The notes beneath the pieces are model-generated. The model worked only from the letters and a program-made list of their open reading frames with translations, ran no database searches and was not told the DNA's origin. DNA of 64,000 nt from Novosphingobium sp. KA1. Lineage in GTDB: Bacteria; Pseudomonadota; Alphaproteobacteria; Sphingomonadales; Sphingomonadaceae. The stretch spans positions 1,340,001 to 1,404,000 of the forward strand of contig NZ_CP021248.1 in the NCBI RefSeq assembly GCF_017309955.1, written 5' to 3'. A program made the position numbers and the translations under genes. Positions 25,244 through 34,389 of the stretch are shown here, one piece after another; position 1 is the stretch's first letter, and every line of letters starts with the position of its first letter.

Positions 25244-26722
25244 TCAGAACGTAACGCCGACGCGCGCGCTGAGCGTCTCGCCGTCATCGTTGCCGGTGTA
25301 GACACCGGCTGTGTTCTGGGTGTTCCAGTGGATCGCGTTGACCTGGAAACGGGTGAAGCTGTTGAGATACCAGTTCACCCCCAGCGTCGCCGCCCAGCCC
25401 TGCGCGGGCGAGGTGATGTCCTCGAACTCCAGGTTTTCGTAGCGGGCGGTCAGCTCGATCGCACCGGGGCCGCCGTCGAAGACGGAGCGCAAGACCTTGG
25501 GCTGGCCGAAGCTGCCGAGGCGCGGGTTGTAGGGGGGCAAGTCGCCGGTGAGGAACCAGCCGCCCGAAACGCTCCACGCGCGGGTCACGTAATCGGGGCG
25601 GCCATTGTCGAGCCGGGCATGGCGCTCGCCCGCCTCGCCCATCAGCCAGACCGGGCCGGAATAGCCGCCCAGTTCGACGCCGTAGCCGGTGGTGCCCGTG
25701 CCGCCGATCAGCGTGCCGGTCGAAAGCCGCAGCGCGCCGTTGAAGCGCCCGCCAATCACGGTGTTGCGGGTCAGCACGTTCTTGCCCGGTTGCAGATGCT
25801 CATCGAAGCCCCATACGCCGAGGTGCAGCACCTGACGGTCCGACTTGATCGGGTTCCAGTGCGCGCGGGCCAGCACGGTGCGGTTGTCGGACGTGCTCTG
25901 GTCGCCGTCGATACGGTCCCCGGTGACGGTCAGCGAGGCATGGCCGGTCTTCCAGAACAGGCGCGGCATCAGGCCAAGCCCGTAGAAGCCCCGCTGCGGA
26001 ATGATCGCGGTGGCCACCACGGTGCGTTCGAGGAAGGGCGTCGAATCCGATCCGGTCGAGCCTTCGAAGCTGCGGTCGTTGAACAAGTGGCCGACGCGCA
26101 CGTCATAGTCCATGCCCGGCGCGATGCGGTTGCGCCAGCCCATGAAGGCGGTAACAATGTCGACCTCGTTCTCCGAGAAGTCGGTCTCGAACTGGTAGAA
26201 GAAGTGCGTGCCGACCGTGCCCTCAAGCCCAAGGCGCAGTGCGCGCATGCCGGTGGTGGTGAGGTTGCGGCCGGAATACTTCGAGCCGGTCGTGGTGCTG
26301 ACATCGGTGAGGATGCGCCCGCGCGGCTTGAAGCTGAACATGCCGTCCGCCGAGTGGAACACCGGCAGGCCCGCGCCCCATTCCGTGCTGACGCCCGAAG
26401 CGGCGACAGCGGCGGCGCGCACGCGCTCCACATCGCGCTCGGCCGGGCCCGGCGGCACCAGTTGCGGCGCGTAGGGCTGCGTCACGGCGACTTGCGGCGC
26501 TTCGGCAGCCGCCGCAGGAACGGCCGGGGCCTGCGGCGCCGCCGCCACGACCGGCGCACTGCGATCCGCCTCCAGCTTCTCCACCCGCTGGCGCAGCGAG
26601 GCGATCTCGGCCGCCTGCGCCCGCACCAGTTCGGCAAGGTCTTCCTTGCTCGGCGTTTCGGCAAGCGCCGGAGTCGCCGCGATCAGCGCGACGAGGGCCG
26701 AACCCAAAGTCAGGGTTTTCAT
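25244..26722 (-). CDS. OprO/OprP-type porin
   Basis: 492 residues. A signal peptide (1-21) is followed by a short coiled coil (about 25-52, SKEDLAELVRAQAAEIASLRQRVEKLEADR), then an Ala/Pro-rich stretch and a 16-strand-type barrel of the phosphate-selective porin O/P family (FKPRGRILTDVST, FFYQFETDFSEN, ending RVGVTF). The N-terminal coiled coil supports a trimer. The ATG overlaps the stop of the binding-protein gene (ATGA, 26719-26722). In this operon it is more likely to pass citrate or related anions than phosphate. Confidence 0.88.
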   Translation of the reverse strand: MKTLTLGSALVALIAATPALAETPSKEDLAELVRAQAAEIASLRQRVEKLEADRSAPVVAAAPQAPAVPAAAAEAPQVAVTQPYAPQLVPPGPAERDVERVRAAAVAASGVSTEWGAGLPVFHSADGMFSFKPRGRILTDVSTTTGSKYSGRNLTTTGMRALRLGLEGTVGTHFFYQFETDFSENEVDIVTAFMGWRNRIAPGMDYDVRVGHLFNDRSFEGSTGSDSTPFLERTVVATAIIPQRGFYGLGLMPRLFWKTGHASLTVTGDRIDGDQSTSDNRTVLARAHWNPIKSDRQVLHLGVWGFDEHLQPGKNVLTRNTVIGGRFNGALRLSTGTLIGGTGTTGYGVELGGYSGPVWLMGEAGERHARLDNGRPDYVTRAWSVSGGWFLTGDLPPYNPRLGSFGQPKVLRSVFDGGPGAIELTARYENLEFEDITSPAQGWAATLGVNWYLNSFTRFQVNAIHWNTQNTAGVYTGNDDGETLSARVGVTF

Positions 26723-27810
26723 CGGGTATTACGTCCAGAAGCAAGGGCCGCATTCCAGTCGCGCAGGAAGCGCTCACGGGTCAGGCGATCGAGATTGACG
26801 AGAAGCTGCGGGCCGACGCGCACCGGGCGCGCCTGCCCCACAGGGAGCCGGTGCGCAGCGATATCGGTGCGCACCGGCCAGAGGCTGTGCCGGGCAAGCT
26901 GGGATTGCCCGGCACGGGAAAGCAGGAAATCGAGGAACAGACGCGCCGCCGCCGGATGGCGCGCATCGCGCGAGATGAAGGCGATGCGCGAGGTGACGAT
27001 GGTATAGTCGCGCGGAAAAACGACGCCGATGTTGGGATCGCGCCGCGCCCGTTCGAGCGCGTAGGAACCGATCACGTTGTAGGCGATGGCCAGCTTGCCC
27101 GAAGCCACGCCTTGCAGCATTTCCTCGGTATGCGTGGACAGCACCGGCCGCGTCGCCGCCATGGCATCCACCAGACTGCGGGTGTCGCGGGTGATCTGGA
27201 AGTCCTGCGAGAGATAGAGATAACCCACGGCCGAGCGCGCCGGATCGAATGTCGCCACTTTGCCCATGAAGGCATCGCGGCGCCGGCGCAGCAGCTGCTC
27301 CAGCTGCTGGTGGCTCTGCGGCACCCATGCCGCCGGAACCAGCTTCTTGTTGTAGACGATGCCGATGGGCTCCGCGGTGACGCCGAAGCCCATGTTCTTC
27401 CACACCGCGGCCTGGGGCAGCGCCGGCTTTTCAGGGCTGGCGTACTGCTGCGCGTAGCCATCGTTGATGAGCTTGATCTGCTGGTCCATCGCCGAAGACC
27501 AGACGATGTCCGCCGAGTAGGTCTTCGCGCGCGTCTCCACCGTGTAGCGGCGATAGAGTTCCGCCGAACCAAGATCGGCATAGAGCACCTGGATGCCCGG
27601 ATAGGCACGGCGGAAGGCCGAGACCACCGGCACCATCTCCGCCTTGTCGGCATTGGCGTAGATCCGCACGGTGCCTTCGGCGCGCGCATCGGCGATCAGG
27701 CTCTCGTAGGAGCGCGGATAACCCGAAGGCCGATCGGCCAGCACCGGTGCCGTGGCGACCGGCGAGACGAGCGCGCCCGCGAATGCCAGAATGGTGATGA
27801 TCTTGCGCAA
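26719..27810 (-). CDS. Periplasmic substrate-binding protein (extracellular solute-binding, Fe3+/tricarboxylate type)
   Basis: 363 residues from TTG at 27810, chosen because it begins a signal peptide (LRKIITILAFAGALVSPVATAPVLA) and follows GAGAGGATACGG. The mature part reads like the iron-type solute-binding family 1 proteins: LIADARAEGTVRIYANAD, VLYADLGSAELYRRY, IGIVYNKKLVPAAWVPQS and ARLFLDFLLSRAGQSQLA. No ABC permease or ATPase gene is nearby. It may instead sense or deliver ligand to the two-component kinase, as described for TctC/BctC-type proteins, or scavenge for CitMHS. It starts the leftward operon and is divergent from the regulator at 27935. Confidence 0.85.
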   Translation of the reverse strand: MRKIITILAFAGALVSPVATAPVLADRPSGYPRSYESLIADARAEGTVRIYANADKAEMVPVVSAFRRAYPGIQVLYADLGSAELYRRYTVETRAKTYSADIVWSSAMDQQIKLINDGYAQQYASPEKPALPQAAVWKNMGFGVTAEPIGIVYNKKLVPAAWVPQSHQQLEQLLRRRRDAFMGKVATFDPARSAVGYLYLSQDFQITRDTRSLVDAMAATRPVLSTHTEEMLQGVASGKLAIAYNVIGSYALERARRDPNIGVVFPRDYTIVTSRIAFISRDARHPAAARLFLDFLLSRAGQSQLARHSLWPVRTDIAAHRLPVGQARPVRVGPQLLVNLDRLTRERFLRDWNAALASGRNTR

Positions 27811-27934
27811 TCCCGTATCCTCTCGCTTTCCGCGTCTCGATGGCGGATAAGCTCTGCCCCATGATCTACGATCCGAAGCTGTCACTCACCTTTCACGGCG
27901 CCTTTCATGAAAATTTCTTGCCCGAGGGCGTTCC

Positions 27935-28603
27935 GTGCGCATCCTGATCGTCGAGGATGATTCCCAGCTCGCGCGCGGCGTGGCCTCCCTGCTGCGCACG
28001 GCAGGCCATGCGGTCGATCATGTCGCCTACGGCGAAGAAGCGCTCTCGGTCTCCGCAACGGAGCCCTATTCGCTGGTCATCCTTGACGTGGGCCTGCCAG
28101 ACATCGACGGCTTCGACGTGCTGGCGCGGATGCGGGCGCGCGGCGACCAGGTCCAGGTGCTGATGCTCACCGCGCGCGATGGCCTGGACGACCGCGTGCG
28201 GGGGCTGGACCTCGGCGCCGATGATTATCTGCGCAAACCATTCGAGGTGGAGGAATTGGAAGCCCGCGTGCGCGCGCTCGGCCGGCGGCGCGGCGGCAGC
28301 GAGGCAGCACCGGAAATGCGGATCGGCACGATGACGATCAACCGCTCTACCGGACGCGTCGAAGTGGGCGAGCGGCCGGTGGAACTGCGCCGCCGCGAAT
28401 GGGCGGTGCTCGAAGCGCTTGCCGCGCGCGCCGGCCAGATCGTCTCGCGCGAGACGCTGCAGGCCGAAGTCTTCGGGTTCGACGATCCGGTTGGCTCCAA
28501 CGCCCTCGAAGTCAACGTCACCCGCCTGCGCAGCAAGCTGGCGCCGGACGGCCCGGCGATCCGCACCGTGCGCGGGGTAGGCTACATGCTCGACCGTCCG
28601 TGA
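27935..28603 (+). CDS. tctD: OmpR-family response regulator, TctD-like
   Basis: 222 residues. The receiver domain has acidic residues at 8-9, the phosphorylation site Asp51 (ILDVGLPD), Thr79 and Lys101 (RKPF). A winged-helix DNA-binding domain (about 125-220) ends with VNVTRLRSKLAPDGPAIRTVRGVGYML. GTG at 27935 is preceded by GAGGG. Its stop overlaps the kinase GTG. It is divergent from the binding-protein/porin/CitMHS operon, the gene order of TctDE-type control of tricarboxylate uptake, and probably activates that operon. Confidence 0.9.
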   Translation: MRILIVEDDSQLARGVASLLRTAGHAVDHVAYGEEALSVSATEPYSLVILDVGLPDIDGFDVLARMRARGDQVQVLMLTARDGLDDRVRGLDLGADDYLRKPFEVEELEARVRALGRRRGGSEAAPEMRIGTMTINRSTGRVEVGERPVELRRREWAVLEALAARAGQIVSRETLQAEVFGFDDPVGSNALEVNVTRLRSKLAPDGPAIRTVRGVGYMLDRP

Positions 28604-30021
28604 CGCCGGCCCCGTCACCGCAACGGGCACTGCCGCTACGCCGCCGCATGGCGATCGCCATGCTCGGCCCGCTGGTGGTTGCCGCGTTGGCACTGGGCGC
28701 GATCGGCTGGGCACTGGTTTCCGACGTCGTTCGCCGCACCAACGACCGGGTGCTGGGCGGCGCGCTTGGCGCGATTGCCGAGACCGTGCAGGTGGAACGC
28801 GGCGAAGTCACGCTGGACCTGCCACCCGCAGCCTTCGGCATGCTGGAAAACAGCGAGCGCGACAATGTCTACTACCGCATCGCCCTGGGCGGCCGTCTGC
28901 TCACCGGCTATGCCGACCTTCCCGCGCCCGACATCGCCGCGTTGTCCGCCGACGAACCGCATTTCCGCTATGCCGACTATCGGGGCCAGCGCATCCGCAT
29001 CGGCGAGACCTTGCGCGCGCTGCCACGCATCGAGGCGCCGGTGGTGGTGCAGGTGGCCGAGACGCTCGACAACCGCGAGGCGCTGCGCTGGCGGCTGATG
29101 ACCGCCTTGCTGCTCGGCGAACTGGTGCTGCTGGGTGCAGCCCTGGCACTGATCCGTCCGGCACTGGGGTGGAGCCTGCGCCCGCTGGCAGACCTGCGCA
29201 CCGCGATCGAGGCGCGCGAAACCCGCGCCTCGCCCGATCTCTCACCGCTCCAGACCGGCCCGCTGCCGATCGAGCTGCAACCGCTTTCCCGCTCGTTCGA
29301 CAGCCTGCTCGCACGGCTCGATCACGCAACCACCGGCATGCGACGCTTCACTGCCGACGCCTCGCACCAGATGCGCACGCCGCTGTCGGTGCTCAAGGTT
29401 CAGGTCGCCCTCGCCCGGCGCGGCTCGACCGAGGCCCTGGAGGAAATCGAGGAAGCCAGCGACCGCCTGGAACGCCTGCTCACCCAGTTGCTCACCCTCG
29501 CCCGGGCCGACGAGGCGGGCACCCTGCCGCCGCTGGAGCGCGTGGACCTGCGCGAAGTCAGCCAGCGCGTCATCACCCGGCGCATCCACCAGGCGATCGA
29601 GGCAGAAATCGACCTCACGCTCGAATGCGTCGGCGATACCGACCACGAAGGCCCCTTCGAAGTCGAGAGCCACCGGGCGCTGGTGTTCGAGATGGTCTCC
29701 AACCTCGTCGACAACGCAATCCGCTACAACCGGCGCGGCGGCCACGCCGCCATCGTGCTCGAGACCGACGGCTCCACCACCCGCCTGACCGTCGCCGACG
29801 ACGGCCCCGGCATACCGGCCCCGCTCCAGGAACGCGCCAAGGCCCGATTCGTGCGCTTGCAGGGCGAACAGGGCCCTAGCGGCAGCGGCCTTGGTCTCGC
29901 GATCGTGCAGGCGACCGTCGAGCGGCTGGGCGCGCGGCTCGAGATGCGCGAGGGGAATCCCGGCCTCCATGTCAGCGTGCTGTTCGCACCGGGCACTGGC
30001 GGTCACCAAGGGGCCCCATAA
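28600..30021 (+). CDS. tctE: Sensor histidine kinase, TctE-like
   Basis: 473 residues from GTG at 28600, overlapping the regulator stop (GTGA). Two membrane helices (about 17-40 and 167-187) flank a ~125-residue periplasmic sensor of the 2CSK N-terminal type. The dimerisation/phosphoacceptor helix has His256 in ADASHQMRTPLSVL. The ATPase domain has NLVDNAIRYN (N box), DDGPGIP (G1) and GSGLGLAIV (G2). The periplasmic part probably senses citrate or a related acid, perhaps with the binding protein from the divergent operon. Confidence 0.92.
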   Translation: MTPAPSPQRALPLRRRMAIAMLGPLVVAALALGAIGWALVSDVVRRTNDRVLGGALGAIAETVQVERGEVTLDLPPAAFGMLENSERDNVYYRIALGGRLLTGYADLPAPDIAALSADEPHFRYADYRGQRIRIGETLRALPRIEAPVVVQVAETLDNREALRWRLMTALLLGELVLLGAALALIRPALGWSLRPLADLRTAIEARETRASPDLSPLQTGPLPIELQPLSRSFDSLLARLDHATTGMRRFTADASHQMRTPLSVLKVQVALARRGSTEALEEIEEASDRLERLLTQLLTLARADEAGTLPPLERVDLREVSQRVITRRIHQAIEAEIDLTLECVGDTDHEGPFEVESHRALVFEMVSNLVDNAIRYNRRGGHAAIVLETDGSTTRLTVADDGPGIPAPLQERAKARFVRLQGEQGPSGSGLGLAIVQATVERLGARLEMREGNPGLHVSVLFAPGTGGHQGAP

Positions 30022-30132
30022 TCGCATCGGAATCCGGCGCATGCTGCATTGCAACATACGCCGCACCTAGTCCCGACCGCCCGCGTTCCGGGCCTGCGAG
30101 ACCGCAACCATAGTGCAACACTCATGATGCCG

Positions 30133-30150
30133 AATGTCATAAAGGACATT
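30133..30150. promoter_or_regulatory. Candidate operator AATGTC-N6-GACATT
   Basis: A perfect 6-bp dyad with a 6-nt centre (ATAAAG), 78-95 nt upstream of the receptor ATG at 30228, in an AT-richer part of the intergenic region. Length and symmetry fit a dimeric regulator; the regulator is unknown. Confidence 0.35.
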
Positions 30151-30227
30151 TTATTGCTTGTGCGAGCAACCGCCCCGCTCTAGCGGGCCGCGCATAAAAA
30201 ACTCCAGGGAAACATCGAGGGACTCGC

Positions 30228-32414
30228 ATGAACGCCTACCGTACCACGGTGCTGTGCACCGCGTCGTTTGCTGCCGCTATCGCAGCCCTTCCTGTCGCCG
30301 CACAGGCCCAGAGCGCTTCGGCCGCACCGGAAACCACCTCCAGCACCGACATCGTCGTCACCGCGACCCGCCGCGAGGAACGCGCGGTCGACGTGCCGAT
30401 CGCGGTCTCCTCGCTCTCGGGCGAAAAGCTGGCCGTCATCAATTCCAGCGGTCAGGACATCCGCTTCCTTTCGGGCCGCGTGCCCAGCCTGCTGGCGGAA
30501 TCCTCGTTCGGCCGCACCTTCCCGCGCTTCTACATCCGCGGCCTGGGCAATACCGACTTCTCCTCGGACGCCGCGCAGCCGGTCTCGGTGGTCTATGACA
30601 ACATCGCGCTGGAAAGCCCGTTCCTGAAGGCCATGCCTGCCTTCGACCTCGAGAACGTCGAAGTGCTCAAGGGGCCACAGGGCACGCTGTTCGGCCGCAA
30701 CACCCCGGCTGGCGTCATCAAGCTGACCTCGGCGCGCCCGACCGATCATTACACCGGCCACGCCAGCGCCTCGTGGGGCACCTACAACACGGTGAACAGC
30801 GAAGTCGCGCTCAGCGGCCCGATCACCGACACCCTGCGCTTCCGCGTCGCCGGCCTGCTCCAGCACCGCGACGACTGGGTGAAGAACGACTACGCCGCGA
30901 CCCTCAACGAGCACAGCTTCGACGGCTATAACGACATGGCCGGCCGTGCCCTGCTCGAATACGACAGCGGCCCGCTCAACGTGCTGGTCAACCTGCATGG
31001 CCGCCGCCTGCGCGGTTCGGCCCGCGTCTTCCGCGGCAACTCGATCAAGCCCGGCACCAACGACTTCGTCGATGGTTTCGACGTCGAGCACACCGCCCAG
31101 AACGGCGCCAACCCGCAGCGTCTCAACAGCTGGGGCACCAACGTCCAGGCAAGCTACGCCTTCGACGGCCTCGGCACCCTGTTCTCGATCACCGGCTGGG
31201 AACGCGCCAGCGTATTCTCGCGCGGCGACGTGGACGGCAGCTATCCCGCCGCCGTGCCCTTCTCGGTCGAGACCGGCAGCCGCGCCAAGCCGCGTGAATT
31301 CACGCAGGAAGTGCGCTTCGCCTCGGAGAAGTTCGGCGACGTCAGCTTCCAGACCGGTGCCTACTACTTCAACCAGAACCTCGACACCGCCGCCTACAGC
31401 TGGAACACGACCAACGTCCAGACCAACGGCAACACCAGCCACCTCGACAACGAGACTTACGCGGTGTTCGGTTCGCTCGAGTACACCCCGATCGACGCGC
31501 TGATCCTGCGCGGCGGCCTGCGCTGGTCGCATGACCGCAAGTACAGCGAACTCAACGACGTCACCGGTGTGCTGCTGTCGGACGGCCATGCCAAGGGCTC
31601 GAAGCTCTCGTGGGATGCCAGCGCGACCTACAAGCTGGACACCGATCACTCGGTCTATGCCCGCGCCGCGTCGGGCTACCTCGGCGCCTCGCTGAAGAAC
31701 GACGTCACCGCCGGTGTCGCCACCAAGGCCAAGCCGCAGACCACCACCTCGTTCGAAGCCGGCTTCAAGGGCAACGAACGCGGCCTCGTCAGCTACTCGG
31801 CCGACGTGTTCTACATGAACACCCGCAACATCCAGCTCACCGCCGTCGGCGGCTCCTCCAACACCACCACGCTGATCAACGCCCGCAAGGCGATCGGCTG
31901 GGGTGTCGAGAGTGAAGTCACGCTCACCCCGGTCGAAGGCCTCGCGCTGACGGCTGGCGGCAGCTACAACTTCACCAAGCTGAAGGACCGCGATCTGATG
32001 GTCGCGCCGTGCTCGGGCGGCTGCACCGTGCTCGACCCCGTCGTGAGCGGCACCTCGTTCGTCTCGATCGACGGCAACCGCCTGCCGCAGGCCCCGCGCT
32101 GGATCGCCAACTGGACCGCCAGCTACACGATCCCGGTCAGCGACACCCAGGAAGTGTTCGCCTATACCGACTGGGCCTATCGCAGCTCGGTGAACCTGTT
32201 CCTCTACGATTCGATCGAGTTCACCGGCAAGCCCTCGCTCGAAGGCGGCCTGCGCCTCGGCTTCCGCGACAATGCCAAGGGTGTCGAAGTGGCGGCATTT
32301 GCCCGCAACATCACCAACCAGATCCGCATCATCGGCGCGATCGACTTCAACAACCTGACGAGCATGGTCAACGAACCGCGCATCATCGGCGGCGAAGTGA
32401 AGTTCAAGTTCTGA
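30228..32414 (+). CDS. TonB-dependent receptor
   Basis: 728 residues. Signal peptide 1-24 (ALPVAAQA), TonB-box-like TDIVVTATRREERAVDVPIA, then a plug with FPRFYIRGLGN and VEVLKGPQGTLFGRNTPAG, and a barrel ending GGEVKFKF. Two Cys close together near the C-terminal third (PCSGGCTV) could form an extracellular-loop disulfide. ATG at 30228 follows GAGGGACTCGC. The codon use is strongly biased to C-ending codons, more so than neighbouring genes, suggesting good expression. It is a single-gene unit ended by a strong hairpin at 32463-32496. Substrate unknown. Confidence 0.9.
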   Translation: MNAYRTTVLCTASFAAAIAALPVAAQAQSASAAPETTSSTDIVVTATRREERAVDVPIAVSSLSGEKLAVINSSGQDIRFLSGRVPSLLAESSFGRTFPRFYIRGLGNTDFSSDAAQPVSVVYDNIALESPFLKAMPAFDLENVEVLKGPQGTLFGRNTPAGVIKLTSARPTDHYTGHASASWGTYNTVNSEVALSGPITDTLRFRVAGLLQHRDDWVKNDYAATLNEHSFDGYNDMAGRALLEYDSGPLNVLVNLHGRRLRGSARVFRGNSIKPGTNDFVDGFDVEHTAQNGANPQRLNSWGTNVQASYAFDGLGTLFSITGWERASVFSRGDVDGSYPAAVPFSVETGSRAKPREFTQEVRFASEKFGDVSFQTGAYYFNQNLDTAAYSWNTTNVQTNGNTSHLDNETYAVFGSLEYTPIDALILRGGLRWSHDRKYSELNDVTGVLLSDGHAKGSKLSWDASATYKLDTDHSVYARAASGYLGASLKNDVTAGVATKAKPQTTTSFEAGFKGNERGLVSYSADVFYMNTRNIQLTAVGGSSNTTTLINARKAIGWGVESEVTLTPVEGLALTAGGSYNFTKLKDRDLMVAPCSGGCTVLDPVVSGTSFVSIDGNRLPQAPRWIANWTASYTIPVSDTQEVFAYTDWAYRSSVNLFLYDSIEFTGKPSLEGGLRLGFRDNAKGVEVAAFARNITNQIRIIGAIDFNNLTSMVNEPRIIGGEVKFKF

Positions 32415-32462
32415 TGGTTGCTGCCGGCGGGGCATGCCCTGCCGGCTGACCGGCTTACAAAA

Positions 32463-32496
32463 AACGGGGCGGAAGATCGTTATCTTCCGCCCCGTT
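32463..32496. terminator. Bidirectional terminator hairpin
   Basis: AACGGGGCGGAAGAT (32463-32477) is exactly complementary to 32482-32496, with a CGTT loop. Rightward it is followed by TTCTT; leftward by TTTTTGTAA. It separates the convergent receptor (ending 32414) and M24 peptidase (ending 32509). Confidence 0.8.
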
Positions 32497-32508
32497 CTTG
32501 CGTGCCGT

Positions 32509-33753
32509 TCAGATCGGCTGATCGAGTGATTTGGCCAGCGGCGTGAACAGCTTCGGCCCGCCTGCGGTCATGTACCAGCAATCCTCCAGGCGAATGCCGA
32601 ACTCGCCGGGAATGTAGAGCCCGGGTTCGTCCGAAAAGCACATGCCTTCCTGCAGCGGCGTCGCATCGCCATGAACCAGATAGGCCGATTCGTGCCCGTC
32701 GAGACCGATGCCGTGGCCGGTACGGTGCGAAAGCCCCGGCAGGCGGTAACCCGGCCCCCAGCCCTCCCTGGTATAGAAACTGCGCACCGCATCGTCGAGC
32801 ACGCCCACCGGCACGCCGATCCTTGCGGTTTCCAGCGCGATCTCCTGCCCGCGGCGGACCGTGTTCCAGACCTTGCGCTGGCGCGCCGTCGGCTCACCGA
32901 AAACCCAGCTGCGCGAAATGTCGGACTGGTAGCCATGGACTTGAGCCCCGCAGTCCATGAGGATCACCGACCCCTCGCGTACCGCCTGCGGCTTGTGCGA
33001 ACCGTGCGGATAGGCGCTCGCCTCATTGAGCAGCACCAGCGAGAACTCCGGCGGGCCGCCCAGCGCTGCCGAGGTCTTGTCCATCAGGTCGGCAATGTCC
33101 TGCTGCGTCATCCCGGCGCGCACTTCGCCGTGGACATGGCGCAGCGCCGCCAGCGTGATGTCGTTGGCGCGCTGCATCAGCGCCAGTTCCGCCGGCGACT
33201 TGATCTGCCGGCACTGCGCGATCAGCCCCTCGCCCGAGACGATCTCGCAATCGAGCCCGTCGCGCTTCAGGGCATCGACGATGAAGAAGCGCGTGGTCGG
33301 CTCGATCGCCAGCTTGCGCCCGGCGACCTTGCGGTCGCGCAGCACGCCGATCATGCGCGCTTCGGGATCCTCGTCCTCGTTCCAGGGATGCACTTCGGCG
33401 GGAATGCGCAGCGTCTCGCGCACGCTGGGTTCCTCGAAGGCCGGGGTCACCACCACGGCATCACCTTCGGCCGGGATCACCACCGCCGTCACCCGTTCGG
33501 AGCGCCCCCAGCGGATGCCGGTGAAGTAGCGCAGCGTCGAACCCGATTCGACGATCATCGCCCCCACACCCGCCGCGCGCATCAGCCCCTGCAGCCTGGC
33601 GATCCGCGCAGCATGCTCTTCGGGAGAGATCGGCTTCACGTCTGCGCCCGCAGGTAGGACCGGCAACGGCGATGCCGCCGCCTGGAGGCGCGGTGCCAAG
33701 GCCATGCCCGCGCTGGCCATCGCCCCGGCCAGAAAACCGCGCTTCGATATCAT
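32509..33753 (-). CDS. Exported M24-family metallopeptidase (Xaa-Pro aminopeptidase/prolidase-like)
   Basis: 414 residues from ATG at 33753, with GGGGAG upstream. The N-terminus ISKRGFLAGAMASAGMALA resembles a Tat signal with Lys-Arg in place of Arg-Arg. A creatinase-like N-terminal domain (about 45-180) precedes the pita-bread catalytic domain. All five metal ligands are visible: Asp267 (LMDCGA), Asp278 (QSDISR), His347 (TGHGIGL), Glu376 (DEPGLY) and Glu390 (RLEDC). It should cleave X-Pro dipeptides or N-terminal X-Pro bonds in the periplasm. It stands alone on its strand and is divergent from the thioesterase. Confidence 0.9.
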   Translation of the reverse strand: MISKRGFLAGAMASAGMALAPRLQAAASPLPVLPAGADVKPISPEEHAARIARLQGLMRAAGVGAMIVESGSTLRYFTGIRWGRSERVTAVVIPAEGDAVVVTPAFEEPSVRETLRIPAEVHPWNEDEDPEARMIGVLRDRKVAGRKLAIEPTTRFFIVDALKRDGLDCEIVSGEGLIAQCRQIKSPAELALMQRANDITLAALRHVHGEVRAGMTQQDIADLMDKTSAALGGPPEFSLVLLNEASAYPHGSHKPQAVREGSVILMDCGAQVHGYQSDISRSWVFGEPTARQRKVWNTVRRGQEIALETARIGVPVGVLDDAVRSFYTREGWGPGYRLPGLSHRTGHGIGLDGHESAYLVHGDATPLQEGMCFSDEPGLYIPGEFGIRLEDCWYMTAGGPKLFTPLAKSLDQPI

Positions 33754-33924
33754 CTTGTGCTCCCCTTCGGCGGCCGTGGCAGCCAGCGCCGGAGCGTTCA
33801 TGCGGGGCAAAGCGCCCGCCCGCAATAGGGGGCGGGCGGCAAATCCGCCGCCGGTTGAATTATTCACCGTAACGGTTGCGATCTGCGCTATCTCGCAGCC
33901 GATCTCCGTGGTATTGACGTATAC

Positions 33925-34335
33925 GTGAACCAGGCCATTCCCCACCGCTTTCCGATCGGCATCGATCCGGGTGACATCGACTTCATGGGTCATGTCAACA
34001 ACGCCAGCTACCTCAAGTGGGTGCAGGAGGCCGTGCTCGATCACTGGCGGGCGCTCGCCCCGGCAGAAGCGATCGCGCAGCACTTGTGGGTCGCGATCAA
34101 GCACGAAATCACCTACCGCAAGCCCGCCTTCCTCGAGGATGACGTGATCGCCACGGTCCTGCTCGAAAAGGTCCAGGGCGCCCGCGCGTTCTACGAAACC
34201 GTGATCCGCCGCGGCGAGGAAGTGCTGGCCGAGGTCAAGTCCAGCTGGTGCTGCATCGATGCCGATACCAAGCGCCCCGCCCGCCTTGCCCGCGATGTGA
34301 TCCAGAAGTTCTTCACGCCGGACAGCGGCGCGTAA
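33925..34335 (+). CDS. Acyl-CoA thioesterase, 4HBT hot-dog fold
   Basis: 136 residues. The hot-dog signature GDIDFMGHVNNASYLKWVQEA lies at about 16-36, with the candidate catalytic Asp17 or Asp19. The single-domain size fits the YbgC/4-hydroxybenzoyl-CoA thioesterase type. The start is GTG at 33925 without a good Shine-Dalgarno; no upstream in-frame alternative is better. It hydrolyses acyl-CoA thioesters in the cytoplasm. The chain preference cannot be read from sequence. It is divergent from the M24 peptidase and converges on the cupin gene. Confidence 0.88.
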   Translation: MNQAIPHRFPIGIDPGDIDFMGHVNNASYLKWVQEAVLDHWRALAPAEAIAQHLWVAIKHEITYRKPAFLEDDVIATVLLEKVQGARAFYETVIRRGEEVLAEVKSSWCCIDADTKRPARLARDVIQKFFTPDSGA

Positions 34336-34343
34336 TCGAACGG

Positions 34344-34361
34344 AGGGCGGGCATCCGCCCT
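34344..34361. terminator. Short GC hairpin between convergent genes
   Basis: AGGGCGG (34344-34350) pairs with CCGCCCT (34355-34361) around GCAT, between the thioesterase stop (34335) and the cupin stop (34390). There is no T-run, so termination is only suggested. Confidence 0.3.
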
Positions 34362-34389
34362 GCCCCCTCCGCTTGGCGGCAGGCCCCGT

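Noticed and set aside
23993..27007. A rightward open frame of about 1000 codons opposite the citrate uptake operon
   Set aside because: His/Arg/Gln/Asp-rich translation typical of antisense frames; the leftward genes have signal peptides, family motifs and coupled starts.
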